Positions 17,095 through 29,470 of a stretch of 64,000 nt of DNA are shown one piece after another. Below the pieces are notes generated by a model. It ran no database searches and had not been told where the DNA came from. It saw only the letters and a program-made list of their open reading frames with translations. The stretch is from positions 1-64,000 of the forward strand of contig OENT01000082.1 in assembly GCA_900239685.1 (NCBI GenBank). Reading direction: 5' to 3'. Source of the stretch: Rotaria macrura (taxonomy: Eukaryota; Rotifera; Eurotatoria; Philodinida; Philodinidae). Position numbers and translations under genes: made by a program. The number at the start of each line of letters is the position of its first letter. The first letter of the stretch is position 1.

Positions 17095-19397
17095 GAAACA
17101 AATTGAAAATTAATCAAGCATGAGATATTGATGACTGCTATATGCGAATAAAAATCTGAAATAGTATATTGTTTTCTCTTATGCGAAATATACTTCAAAC
17201 CTAAACGAAGGATGAAAAATCATTGATTCGAACATAGATGTTACCAATATCAAAAGACAAAAACTATGGAGTATTTTCCAACAAACTTTATAACTTATGC
17301 GTACATAAGAGAAATGAAATTTAAATATACGACCTTGAGATTATCTCTATAAGGATCAATATCGTATAGAAGGTTCCAATTGTTACCTGCAGGAAAGTTG
17401 ATGACTGTAGAATAGCATGCACAGAAACGGATCACTTATACTACAAGAAGAATATGAAGAATAAACAGATGACGAAAATTGCCAACGTCAACCAATCGCA
17501 AAAGGTTGACAATTGTTTTTTTAACAATTAATAACAATTCATGTAAGATTCAAAATTTTATTAAAAATCTCGAATAATCTTTTAAAAATGAAATCGTGAA
17601 AATAAAACTGATTACGATTATGTGACTAATACTGCCATCTATGGATTTATGGGGAATATAATGCTTTGGGATCGTAGGCCATCCTATCACGTATCAATGA
17701 AATATGTTTCACTTCGAGTGATGAAAAAAATTTCCTGCATCTATTTTCGTAAATTATTCAAAAGGTCAAAGATGAATGTTTTCCCTAACAGTTCTATCCA
17801 TTGTTTAAGTCTTCAGTCACATAGATTTTTACCAATCGAACAAAACTAACTACGTCTTGTGTATGTAACAAGGTCTGATAGTTTTTTCTTTTGATTTTTG
17901 AAAAGAGACAGTCTTTAACAGAAAAACTATTTCTATGATACAATAAAAAGTTGTTTATGCGCTACGGCTGATGTTGATTCGATTTTTACGAACTGATCAA
18001 ACGAAGTTCGTAGCTTTTTCCTTGTACATTGACGGACGAGGGGAATTATTTTTAATTGTCATCTTTTCAGATATTTCATTTTTGAATTTTTCTTATTAAG
18101 AGCTTCTATGTAACACTACTATCACATCCAGTCCACTTTTAGTGTAATAACAAAAGACCATTAAAATTCATGCATTATCGAAAGAGTAACCGTATGCAAA
18201 AGGTCATTAATTTATGATTCAAATGATATTGCTGACTACGATGCATAGAGCTTTCGAAAAGAACAAACTTTTTCCCATTTATGACAACTTTATGGCACTG
18301 GATTAGATATACGTATGGCGGGGCATTTAATAAATATGTAATTCAAGTTGTCGATGAGGGGAAGATTTAACAAGTGAACTCTATATAGAAAATAGTGAAA
18401 CTACATGCGTAATGAAAAATTTACCAATCAAAGACATTTTTATCATTTGCTCGATCTTTCTACTCACGAAGAACGAAGATGATGATAAAACATGGTACAT
18501 ACGAATTGAAGGAGAACAATATTTAATTTCCAGCAAACTATTTTTTCTTTCTTGAAATTCTTCTATGTATATCAAAAACTGAACATCGTATTCGACATTT
18601 AAAATGCAATACTGAGTTGACTCTGCCAACGTGACAATTTTCAAAATATTTTTATGAAAAAAAAATTTTACTAGATATCATTGTTTTTCAACTGAATACA
18701 GTAAGAATATGAGAAAAATACCAGATGCTTTCAATCAATTAGATCGGTCACTGTCGAATAATGTATAGCTTGTCAACGAAGATCTACTCTCTTTTTTCAG
18801 TATATTCATCGTATGGGTTCCACCGAACAGTAGACAACTAATAAAAGACGTTGAAGTTTTTTGCTTGCTTCATCATTGTATTGAACTATAAAGCAAGTAA
18901 TTCGTTCGATAGGCTTTTTTCCCACAATGAAGCAATAACAATAGCAACCAATGTATGATGTTTTTCTTCTATTACCATTAAATTCAAGCAATGCATAGAG
19001 CCGTTTCCCATCTTTTTTATAGGATACATGGCGGATCCCATCAAACTCTTACATATGATAGTGCTGATTAAAACTAAAAACTATCTATCTCAAGCTGACG
19101 TCCCCAACATGAGTCGTCTGTCAACACGGTTCAGCTTCATGCCCACACCCATAAAAAAGTTTCGAAATAAAAAAATTTTGTAGGAGGAGGGGGGCTCAGC
19201 TCCGCCTAGCCCCCATCTGGTTACCCCACGACACTTAACTACTTACAGCGACACCGTGTCAATGCGATGACTCAAATTTATGAAGGACGATAAGAAGAAA
19301 AATTTTACCTGAATGGGTTTTTTCTCACTATGTGAAGTTATAGCGAGGCTATAAAAATGTCGTACATGAACAGTAATCAGAATTCTAATATACAACA
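17095..19397. other. Intergenic, with a GC-rich block near its right end
   Basis: No gene is supported; the open frames at 17622-17849 (plus), 18381-18644 (minus) and 18806-18991 (minus) lack domains. The stretch 19075-19270 is clearly richer in G+C than its surroundings. A TATA-like tataaaaatg lies at 19351-19360, upstream of the 3CxxC gene. Confidence 0.4.
19183..19215. repeat. GC-rich hairpin-forming segment
   Basis: The run ggaggaggggggct is followed by agctccgcct and then agccccc, so ggggggct can pair with agccccc. It sits in a foreign-looking block that also contains the near-palindrome gacaccgtgtc at about 19249. Confidence 0.4.
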
Positions 19398-20059
19398 ATG
19401 ACATTTCAACAATTCGAATCGATTTTTCATCACAACTTCAAGATGTATGGTCTTGAACAGTGGACACTGGAAAAAATGCCGGAGGAGGCTGAAACGGACA
19501 TGAAACGTATAAAATGGTCGAAAAATAATGATTGGCTTTATCGATCACACAATGCTCGATCAAAGTAAGTGAGAATCTATCAATTTTAGTGCCTAGTAGT
19601 TTGATTTTGATGCTTTATCTTTATTTTTCCCTCAGATTTGTGTGTCCGAAATGCCATCAACAGAAGAAAACAAAGGATGCACCTGTATGGTCTTCCGTTT
19701 ATACCACAGTGCTGTTTCGTGCTCGATGGCACTCAGAAAAAAATACTCTTGGAGTTAAAAAGAACACCTGTAAGTTACAAGTGAAAGTTTTTGAACAAGC
19801 GTGTCAAAAATGTGGAACATACAGTGCAGGTCGGTTGGACCGGAAGAGTATCGAACAGGCATTTTATTGGATTCACTTATGGATTCTGAAAACTTTCTAT
19901 TGTGTCAACGTCTATGAAGATTTTGGTCATGATTTACCAAAATATGAAGGGGGTAGTCGTGGACCTCATGACTGCGATCGATGCAAGGCGTGTAGCCAGG
20001 GTTGGTGCAAATATGCACAACAGAAAAAGCAGGATTCCAAAACAGTTAAAAGAAAATGA
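19398..20059 (+). CDS. 3CxxC-type zinc-binding protein (receptor-transporting-protein-like)
   Basis: Two exons, 19398-19564 and 19636-20059, join in frame (GT-AG intron of 71 bases) to give 196 residues. After an N-terminal segment of about 55 residues containing WTLEKMPEEAE comes the zinc-binding domain: CPKC, a long insertion with SSVYTTVLFRARWH, then ACQKCG, and finally GPHDCDRCKAC. This spacing matches the zf-3CxxC domain of vertebrate RTP1-4, which help chemoreceptors reach the cell surface, and of fungal homologues. RTPs usually end in a membrane anchor; this protein instead ends in a Lys-rich tail (residues about 185-196), so it is probably soluble. A link to the receptors in the first 10 kb is attractive but unproven. 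Family assignment is good, function uncertain. Confidence 0.85.
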
Positions 20060-20999
20060 ACATAAATATTAAGAGTGAATCTACCCTTTGTAATTGCACA
20101 TGTAGTCATTTGTTTTCATTGTACAGAAACATTCATAATAAACATAATTCGAAAAATATTTTTTCACGAGTCATGAAAACTGAGTTATGCGAATGGCTCA
20201 AAGGAAAACAATTTTTCTGTCGCACGTCAATGCATGGTACCATCGACATATTGTGATAGTCACGTTGACTACTCGTGCCAACTAAAAATTAATCGTAAAT
20301 ATCATTTCGCTGCCAAAATTCGATGTCATTATTTTAAAGAATATTAAGTGTCATCGAGAACAATTAGGTTGATAAATTATTTTCCTAACGACATTGTCTA
20401 CAGTACCTTCTCTATTAAAAGATATATCTCAGAATTGGTGACGATTTGGCTATGAATGTAAAGAACAAAAGAGTCCACACTTACATTGAGACAGCAATAT
20501 TAGACATACAGAACCATAACTAGAATCAACAGAAAACAAAAGGCACACAGAGTAACAAGGCATAATCTACTACATTTGCACCGTTAGCAGTACGACCGTA
20601 ACTAAGGCAAAACAAATTGTAATATAGTTCTTAGTTTGAATTGAAAGCTTTTGTAACTATCTCAGTTTGATACAAAAATTTTCCCCAGATGCTATGGTCC
20701 GATCTCACGAATATCCATCACTCATATCATATTCTTCAATATCGAATAATTTACTGTAAACGGAAAATCATCGAAAAATTTCCTACTCATGTTAGTCGAT
20801 ATTATTGATGAGTAGTAACACAAAACAAGAATAGACCATTTTGTATTCACACGTCAAAGTCTTTTTGTTGGTTGAATAGTCGAGTATCATTGATTATACT
20901 AAATATCATTTGTTTTCGTTCGTGTGTGTTCTCTTATTGATAATGTAATATAACTTCTTTTAAAATTGAAATAAATGATTTTATTTAATAATTCTTACA
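20060..20999. other. Convergent 3' intergenic region
   Basis: The 3' flanks of the 3CxxC gene (plus) and the thioesterase (minus). A minus-strand AATAAA lies at 20980-20985, just after the thioesterase stop. Nothing else is seen. Confidence 0.45.
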
Positions 21000-21869
21000 T
21001 TAAGAAAGTGTATTATTAAAAAAAGGGAGAATATTTTCTACGATGAATTCTTTATTTGGCCCATGTGGCACATCTTGATGACGTACATGAGAAATAAATG
21101 TATGCAATTTTCCTTGCTCCCACAATGTTCTCATTCCAATAAGATCTTCTGTGAATTGTCTTGAATTATTCCATGTTTCAACATCAAGTGAATTCGGAAG
21201 ATAACCCATAAACCAACCTGATTCTTTCGGTGTAACAACTAAATCAGGATCCGTATGAGTCATAACAAAGGCATTCAATTTCAGCATATTGTCACGGTAG
21301 GTTTCATTTTTTATTTTACCTTCATTGTTTATGTAGGGAAGAAAATTACAATCCGATATATATCGATCCAATTGATCGGGATCACGCCAATAATTTGCTG
21401 CACTTATTACATTCTGCACGGGTTCTTCATATGCATATTTTGTAACAAGTTCACGAAATTCTGCTGGAAGATTCTGAACATATGGTATACCGAAAACACC
21501 TTGATGAATACCACTTAATGTTATGAGATTATGAACAGGTAATGAACATTTTTCAAGGGCACCACGTACAATGACACTTCCCTGAGAATATCCAAGCATA
21601 TTAAAACCTTGGCGAAGATGTTCATCGGCAAGAACACTTTCACAAAAATGTTCGATCTGCTTATTTATTGGCCATAGAAATGAATCATCCTTACCATTTC
21701 CGATTTCGATCGATACAACATAAATATCAGGAAAAGCTGATCGAATCCAGCCAGCTAATTCATTCATATCGTCAGCTCCGGATATAATTCCATGCATTAG
21801 AACAACGGGCCGATAAACTGAACTTGAAACAATCGTTGCAACACATAGAAGAATAGCTAGACGAATCAT
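21000..21869 (-). CDS. PPT1: Palmitoyl-protein thioesterase
   Basis: A lysosomal alpha/beta hydrolase that removes long-chain fatty acyl groups from cysteines of proteins. A single exon encodes 289 residues, close to the family length of about 300. A signal peptide occupies about 1-17. The strand-1 motif YRPVVLMHGI is followed by SIEIGNG. The nucleophile elbow is GYSQG with Ser95, and IHQGVFGIP follows as in PPT1. Asp209 (TDPDLVVTP, then SGWF) and a C-terminal His (264 or 269) complete the triad. Several N-glycosylation sequons are present (for example NET, NNS, NNT). Some features (YRPVVLMHG, GYSQG) resemble PPT2, but SIEIG and HQGVFG favour PPT1. The gene is intronless, unlike its neighbours; a TTTTAG acceptor-like site lies about 43 bases before the ATG. 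Confidence 0.92.
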   Translation of the reverse strand: MIRLAILLCVATIVSSSVYRPVVLMHGIISGADDMNELAGWIRSAFPDIYVVSIEIGNGKDDSFLWPINKQIEHFCESVLADEHLRQGFNMLGYSQGSVIVRGALEKCSLPVHNLITLSGIHQGVFGIPYVQNLPAEFRELVTKYAYEEPVQNVISAANYWRDPDQLDRYISDCNFLPYINNEGKIKNETYRDNMLKLNAFVMTHTDPDLVVTPKESGWFMGYLPNSLDVETWNNSRQFTEDLIGMRTLWEQGKLHTFISHVRHQDVPHGPNKEFIVENILPFFNNTLS

Positions 21870-22333
21870 TTCGAAAACGTTCCTATTTTTATTTATCCTT
21901 ATTCTACTAAAACAATAGGTTATTTATGGTTTCTCTTGTTTTAATTAGATAATCCACCGACATCTGTTAATTCCCATACATTATCGCACGAAAAGGTAGT
22001 CAATGAGACGAGCTATTTTCGATTTGTGATTACAAAGCGCATTTCGATGATAAAACATATCGCAAGTATGTGTTTTTTAAATTAAATCGTCAGCATTGAA
22101 AATAAATTTATATACTCTAGTATTTCATAAAAAAAAGACAGCATTATTTTTGAAGAACTATCTTAATTTATAAAATTATGGAGCAAATTCAATCAAGCTA
22201 TGGTATAAATTATTGTTTTTTATTGTATCAATGACGATGTATAGATGACACGAACACTTGGATATGTTTATAGAACAGTTTATCAACAGACAACCAGAAA
22301 GTTCTAGGTCGATTTATTTTTCAGCATCAGATT

Positions 22334-23681
22334 TCAGGAAGCCTTGATGAAGTCGCGTGCATTTTCTGGGTAGAAAGAGTAACGTGTTCTCTGGAAAATT
22401 GAAAAACAAAATATTCATCAAATACTTGTTGAAAGATGAAACATTTAAAGAATATTATTTTTCAATCGAATTTTAAAACTTTAAGCACTTCCGAATGAGT
22501 TCAATGAATAGAGTGAGAATTTCCTCAGCATTTCTTATTCGTAGATTATGATATTTATTCCTCTTCAATAGTAATTTTTGATTTCGAACTTAATCGATAG
22601 CTTGTAAAAATATTAGGTGGCCTTGAGTGCGACAAACTCTGTCAGAAATCTACATCACTAAATAAACAGCAGACTGTTTTTTAGCGCCTTAAGAATTTCT
22701 TGTGTATTCCCGAAAGATATATGATCTGTTCTTGAGATTTGATTCTTTCTAAGAAGAACATTCTCAAATCTCAGGACTATTGATTATCTTTGAATATTGC
22801 ACAATAAAAAAACGTTTGCTCGTTTGATCTACAAATATTACCTACTCAATAATGAGTATTAAAATTATGTAGCACGATTTTCTTGTTCAAGCGAATGTCT
22901 TATTTAAGATAGAATATTATTTTCACAGTAGTAGGGTATTTTTGTTCAAAACTAACAAATTAAAGTTCTTTCGTGACTTGTTGACTTTGTATGCTTCACA
23001 ATTAAATATAATAATTTAAATGAAAATAGGATGATAACAGCCTAAAAAAAAGCAAAGCAATAATACGTACAATAGAAATATAAAAACCGAATGTAATTCA
23101 AATACATACATCAAGAATAATACTTGTCAAACACGTAACAATCGGAATTACCGTAATCGAAATTCTAGTTACATGTTGGGTTGGCTTCGTAGTAATTATG
23201 ACAATGCCCAACGTTACAAATATGATGAGAATACATGTTAAAATTATATTAATAATGCCCAAACATGCAAACTAAATTCAATATTGATACTTATAATATT
23301 ACTATTTCAAATCAATATCATAATATGTAAATGCTTCTTACTACAAATAAACCTTTGGGGTACAAGTGTTGACTTATGAAAAACCCTGAAGCAAAGAACA
23401 CTATCCAGCAAAGAACAATTATTGGTTCATAAGTATTTGTTCGGTAATTCATTGAAAATGAACAAATAATTGTCATGCAGCTAATTATACAAATAGTCTA
23501 GAAAGCAAACAGAAATTAATTGCATTGTTCTTGGTCGAAACGAATTGTACACATAAATCGAACTTACAAGTATAATCGATATGAAAAACAAAAGAATCTC
23601 TTGTGTTCGTTTTATTTCAGATGTTTGATTCAGTGATATTGAGTCAATATCAAGATTCGAGCCATTGATTCTTATTGCCAT
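22334..23681 (-). CDS. Predicted four-helix membrane protein, unrecognised
   Basis: I do not recognise this gene. Four exons (23681-23568, 23497-23342, 23271-23110, 22390-22334) all join in phase 0 with GT-AG introns of 70, 70 and 719 bases to give 162 residues. The exon lengths are all multiples of three (38, 52, 54 and 18 codons plus stop). The N-terminus (about 1-29) is polar with a NQTSEIKRTQ stretch. Four hydrophobic segments follow: about 30-54, about 68-88 (IIVLCWIVFFASGFF), about 91-117 (FACLGIINIILTCILIIF) and about 127-143. The short tail includes YSFYPENARDF. The layout resembles MS4A/tetraspan-type small membrane proteins, but there is no CCG motif and no diagnostic residue. The exon joins are inferred from frame continuity and hydrophobicity. 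Confidence 0.65.
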
Positions 23682-25345
23682 ATTGATTGGCACTTCTCCA
23701 GTCTCAATATTATTTAGATATAGAACGTATATTTTGTTATTGATTCTATTTAGGATGTAACTGTATCGCGATATTTATGATAATAGAGTAGAACTGAAGG
23801 AAAAAATGCGCAAGAATAATATTTGTCTTCTAAAGATATACGGCTAATGCCATTATGTACGTTATGTAGATGAGATTCAACAATGACAAATATCAGTAAA
23901 TAATTCAATAATGAAAATTAAAAGTTCGACAACAAAACAGAATAAACGTGTACATATGTTTTATAGTATAGTTTATTACGTATACAATAGAAATTTAGAA
24001 ACGTAAAAAATCAAAACCCTTCATGAACATAATATAGTTTATTTATAATGTGAATTCTTACTACTGTAATAGAATAAATTATACATGAGACAAGAAATGA
24101 AAAAGAAGATCAAATAAACAATTGTATAGTTTTCTTTTTCTTTCTAGCAATCGGCAAAAACAAACTATCTGTTTTTGTGATTCGATATGCGTATAAAGAA
24201 ACAATCAAAACAGCATCAACCAAGACTAACTGTAACACGTAGTATGGCAGCTGTTTCATTTTGTACTTGAATCTTCCTTCACCTCCTCCTACCCTCTCCT
24301 CTCCTCAATCAATGTAGTATTATCGTATTAATATGAACAAGATTACGAAATGTCAAGTAAAACATGTCGGCATTTTGGGTGATGGCAAGGTGTTTAATTG
24401 ATATTATTGCTTTTGACCTTCCTTTTTTTTTCGAAATCGAAAAAAAACGAACAAAGATATAACTTGCTAGAAGAAATCATACGAATAAACTGATAACTTC
24501 TCGCAGTGTCATCATCGAGAGCAATAGCATTTATGTGTGCGTCTGTGTAATACAGATATTTGAAATCGCTTAGCTGGTTGAAGATGTGATCAAATTGAGT
24601 CATTTCGAACTCATGAATTTAATCGCGTGAAGCACGTTCACTGTACACTGTTCATCACATGTAAAACAAAGCAGAATAAAATACATGAAGTATTTTACAA
24701 CTTTGAACTTGAAAAACTTTAACTTGAGAACGATTGCAATGTCTACATGTTTTTAACCATGAAAAGATTTCACCCGTCAACAATGGCTCTCGAGAAATTT
24801 GAATGAAATTACTTCTGCTTCAATAAAATGTTTGTATCCATGAAATAATTGTCACTGCTATTCATACATCAACATTCATATCTTCTACATAATAGACAAA
24901 CAAATCGAAATAAAATCTATTACTTATTTTAATGAATTTGTTCTATTATTTATTTTAAGTTAAGTATTGTCGTTTCTTTCGACGCATACAAAATACATTT
25001 TGCAGTTTTTCGTTTTATTTTATTTCTTTGAATCTTGATTTTATATGCAAGAGACATAAGAACAAAGTGATAAAACTCCTAATAGAAGACGTATCGTACG
25101 TAGATATGAAGGGAAAGAACAATATGATAAAGTACAAAAAAAAACAAACGAATGAAGTAAACACATCCACCGACTGAAACAACGATAAAGAACCAACAGA
25201 CGAGAAATAGAGACGAATGGAATAGCTGATAGAAAAAGAAAAAAAATTGGACATCTTGTATTTTTGTTTCGTGTCGTTGAGAAAAAGAAGAGAAATACAG
25301 ACACAAACAGATTAAAAAAACAAAAGTAAACGAAATATTTTGAAT
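23682..25345. other. Intergenic, no supported gene
   Basis: A pyrimidine-rich tract (cttcctt...ctctcctctcctc) lies at about 24270-24305. Overlapping minus frames at 25015-25306 are products of a low-complexity A/G-rich stretch. The minus frame 24394-24603 starts with an ATG but shows no domain. Confidence 0.4.
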
Positions 25346-27860
25346 TTATTCTTTTCGAAGACGACGACGTGCTTTATTACTTGCTGATGGTGATGAACTT
25401 TTGTTACTTTCATTTTCATTCGTTTGAGCAGCCTTGAAAAGAAAACAAGAACAATAAGAATAATAATAAAAGTCAAACGAAGATAAAAGAAAAACATTCT
25501 CTCACATTAGATTCTTCTTGACTTTCATCATCATTTTCAAGTGCATCTTTACCAGATACATTTATAACATTTGATTTAGCAGCTGGTTGTTCATCGATTT
25601 CAATCTCTTCTATTTCTTCATCATTTTCTGCTGATGTTGACAATGGTTGTTCATTGGAGTCTTGTTCAGCTTCATCAGTTTTCTTTCTTATTCCATCTGT
25701 TGTTTTTTTTGGTGACTTTTTTGACCAACAGAAAACAATAAGAATTATGATCGGTAATAATATAGCAACTAAGTAAACTGCCCATAACCATGGACGATCT
25801 TTGGTTGCTTTAACAATGGCATCAATAACACTTTCCGATGCAGCTGATATGGCTTTTCCTTCAAGAGCTGACTTTGGATACCAGATTTGATCAGCATATT
25901 GTTTAGCTATTGATTGATCTGATGTTAAAATGAAATTATCGAAGACAACACCATCAACCATTGACCAAAGTTCGAGTGCAATACTGCCGATGGGTGTTAA
26001 TTTATATGGATGAGTTTCTTCGAAATAATCAGGATTTGGAATTTTTCGCGGTTCCCATTTACCCTAAAGCGAGAAAAAAAATTTCGATTATCATTTAAAG
26101 ATTTAATAATAACATACACGATAATCTGGATTATCAACTAATGGTGCGCGCCAAGCGCCTTTATAAGCCGGATTAGCAATCATAGGTGCTGTCCATTCAC
26201 CACAACCTGGAGCATCTTTACATGCAGGATTATCAATTCTTGGTGCCTCCCATGTGCCATCGATATCATCATCCCTAGAAGTAGGAGTAAAAAAAATATT
26301 TAATATAAATTTTGTCTTCGACAATTAATGGCATACCAATCAGCTGGTTTAACAGCTTCAGGATCTGGAATCATTGGAGATTCATTTTCAAGCCAACCAT
26401 CTAGAATACTGGCTGATTCGTCAACGATTTCTTTTGGTTCTGTTTCATCCCAATCTAAGAACAAAACAAAAAATGTCTTAACATAGAAATAAATTGACAT
26501 CCGTGTCGTACCATCAGGTTTCTTTGCATTTGAGTCCGGAATTCTAGAACAAAAGAAAATTAGAGAAGAATGAGAAGATATTTTCTTATTTTTGTTTTTG
26601 TTTTATTTCATGTTAGCTTACTTTTCACGGTCATCCCAATCGTCCGGTTTTCGATCAGTTTCATCAATAATTTCTTTCGGTGGAATTAATGATGGTTCCA
26701 TATCTGTTAGTAAATTACCCGAATTAATTAATTTATTGTCAATATACATTTTAAAGCTATTGTCGGCCGATAAAACTAAACGAAAAACAGAATCATAAGA
26801 ACGCATATTATTTAACGGAATCTATTACCGAGTGTATATAAATGTGATTTTTTATCTGTAAAATAACTGTCTAATGGTTCTGTTGTCTTCTTTGCTTGAT
26901 GTTCACTATATTCTCCAGTTTTGGGATTTCGGTAGCGAATTATAAAATGATATTTATGTTCGGCGCCACACATATCTGGACCGAACATGATTGTATAGGG
27001 CGTTTTATCTGTTACTTGTTTCTGAAAAAGAAAACAAAATGAATTCTATTAGATTCACGTAATGAATAGTATATAATATCTGGAAAAACTTCTGCATTTG
27101 TTATCATTCAACACCTATGATCATAGGAATACGATGAAACTGGAAAACATTGGCTTTCAAAAACAAGCCTAATTTTTATCAATCAATCTGTTAATAGGAT
27201 AGTTAAAGTTTATTGTATATCGAAAGAGATTCTATCGAATATGGTGTTTTCTATTTCTATTAGGTATTTACCAAGTCAAGTTGTTTTCCATCTGAAGATA
27301 GTAATTTAACATAGGCACCGCCACATTCTTGATTTGTTTGATATTTTACTTCATATTGCACAACAAGTGGACTTGTCGAAAAATCAAATTGTTTAAATAA
27401 ATTCGAAGATATAGCATGATGTCTTGCTTTAGACTAAAAGTAAATGTAACGAATAAAAAAAATATTCGTTGATTAATATTGCCCCTCATTTATAATGTAT
27501 TGATAGATTATTTACTTTTAAAATCAATGCGTAGTCATCACTATAAGCAGATGATTGAGGAATTTCAAAACCCCATTCACCATCATATTTTGCTAAAATT
27601 TCTTCAACACCATCTTTTTTTGCTTGAGATTTAACCCAATTTGACCATTTGGATTTATCTTGAAATTGATCTTCGAAATACACGTTTGACGATGTTGATT
27701 TCAATGTTGGTACATTGGTTTTTTCAATAGTTGCCGACGATGATGTCGATGTTGGATTGTCTTCAATACTTATTTCTTCATCAAGATCTTCATCATCTGC
27801 TTTCAATAGTGAAATATTTAATAAACAAATGAATAATAATAAGAATAGAGTAAATTTCAT
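25346..27860 (-). CDS. CANX: Calnexin
   Basis: A membrane-bound ER lectin chaperone that holds monoglucosylated glycoproteins during folding. Nine exons (27860-27516, 27433-27272, 27021-26829, 26775-26622, 26543-26512, 26454-26337, 26274-26118, 26063-25506, 25432-25346) give 601 residues, close to the vertebrate length of about 590. The signal peptide is about 1-21. The lectin domain contains [26 protein letters not shown] and [11 protein letters not shown]. The P-domain has the two repeat types: type 1 ([19 protein letters not shown]) and type 2 ([42 protein letters not shown]). A single helix lies at about 479-500 ([19 protein letters not shown]), followed by an acidic cytosolic tail ending RRRLRKE, a basic ER-retention-like end. 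An AG acceptor lies only six bases before the ATG. Confidence 0.97.
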
Positions 27861-27880
27861 GATTATCTACAAAAGAACAT
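27861..27880 (-). promoter_or_regulatory. 3' splice acceptor 6 bases before calnexin ATG (possible trans-splice site)
   Basis: On the minus strand: ttcttttgtag, then ataatc, then the ATG. The AG-ATAA arrangement matches the SRP54 site. Confidence 0.5.
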
Positions 27881-29470
27881 TCGATGTTAATTAGGAAAAA
27901 ACACTGACTACGCGCCATATATGTTGAATAATGAAGGTCAAGAGCAAGCATTGTACCTTTTGTTTATGGAGCCAACTGATTGATCGTTCTATTTAAATGG
28001 CTATGAGTGGTGGTAATCAACTATTGGACAGAATAACATTTCGATAAGAAAAATGGTAATTCATTTTTCTTCGAAGGATTTTTAAGTGACTTTTGTTTGT
28101 TTTAAAAAAATAATTGAAAATTTTAATCAATTCTATAGAAACTTATGAAAAACAAATCCATCGTTGTTCATATCAAAGAAGTGCCATCTAGAGAAAAAAA
28201 GATAGATTGGCACTAGAAAATACCAATAGAATGAATAATCTTAAATGGATGGATGCATGCATGCATTTGCACCTAATTTAATCTAGGAAACAGATTGAAT
28301 CAGCCGAATAGAGATAAAGTGACAGTCACAGGATTTTCTTTTCAGATGAGTTGTCTCCACTCAAGGTTGTTTGATTTGACATCAAAAAAGGGAGAAAAAA
28401 AATATTTTTCTTGTATGACTTTTTTAAAATTTCTTTCGTGCATAATAAACAAAATATATCGTTGAACAGATGTGCTGAGATTATTTCAAGTGTTTAGCTG
28501 TCGTTTTTTCTTTCATGGCTAAAATGAAAATGATTATTTTTCATAGAAGAATAGGGTTTAGGAGATTGTAAATTGTTTTCTAGTAAATTCTAAAAATATT
28601 AAAACAAAAGAATGTCCATAAGTAGGTTTAACCGTCCACTTTGTCTTTTTCGGAAATCTTAGTAAAGAAAAATATTTAAAAAGTGAAATTTCACCAGCAG
28701 TGACAACAAAAATATTGACTAATTCTATTCAATGAAATGTGAACATCGATTATATAATGTACCCATGTGAAAAGCAGTGTTGAATGTATTCTTACAAGTA
28801 TAGGGTTGTCTTACTTTTTTCTAGAGTTTTTTTTTTTCGAATGCAATTGGTGTCGAGAAATTACACATTACATACATAGATAATAATATAATAAGGTAAG
28901 AACTCAACTACGTATGTACATGAATTGAATGAAATGATTCTAGTGGGTGGCAAAATTCGAAAATATTTCAATACATACGTTTGCTAGACTATAGAATGTA
29001 TTGTTTTTTTGTTTCGTTATTATAAAAAGAAAGAATAAACCGTGAAGTGAAACGTAAAATAATTCTCCTATGCTTGTGATTAATGCAAAACGTCTGAAGC
29101 ATAGAATTTTCTCGATACTCATTCCGAGAATCTATTTTCGCACCTAGACTATCACAAAAGTCAGATGCCATATATTCTTTGATACCTACTTGTTTGATTT
29201 ATCGAATCAACGACTAGCACATTATACTATTCTAATGTTTACAAGTTTGTCTTTGTTTGACATGTTGCTTTTGTTCGGACATACACATCACTGAAGGAGT
29301 ACCATTGTGATTTTGAAACTGATCCTTCTACAAGACAATTGTCTGGAATATAGGTGGAAAAAAGTATTTAGGTTTGTTTCTGTTCTAATCATACGTGGCA
29401 ACTAGTTTATACATCCGATTAGTTTACTTTTTACGTCCATTTTTCATGTTTTTTTCAAACGATGTTCTAG
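27881..29470. other. Divergent intergenic region between calnexin and ZnT6
   Basis: About 1.6 kb separates two divergently transcribed genes and should hold both promoters. A short (gcat)n run (atgcatgcatgcat) lies at about 28252-28265. No gene is supported. Confidence 0.4.

Noticed and set aside
17095-17101. Extension of the RNF2 frame to a TTG at 17101
   Set aside because: The extension contains gtaagt...ttctag intron signals and a hydrophobic run alien to RING1/2; a spliced ATG start fits better.
20056-20256. 66-codon frame overlapping the end of the 3CxxC gene
   Set aside because: Overlaps the stop of a well-supported gene by four bases, has no domain and lies in its 3' flank.
25015-25306. 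Three overlapping hydrophobic minus frames
   Set aside because: They arise from a purine-rich low-complexity 3' flank of calnexin; Phe/Ser-rich translations in several frames are typical of such sequence.
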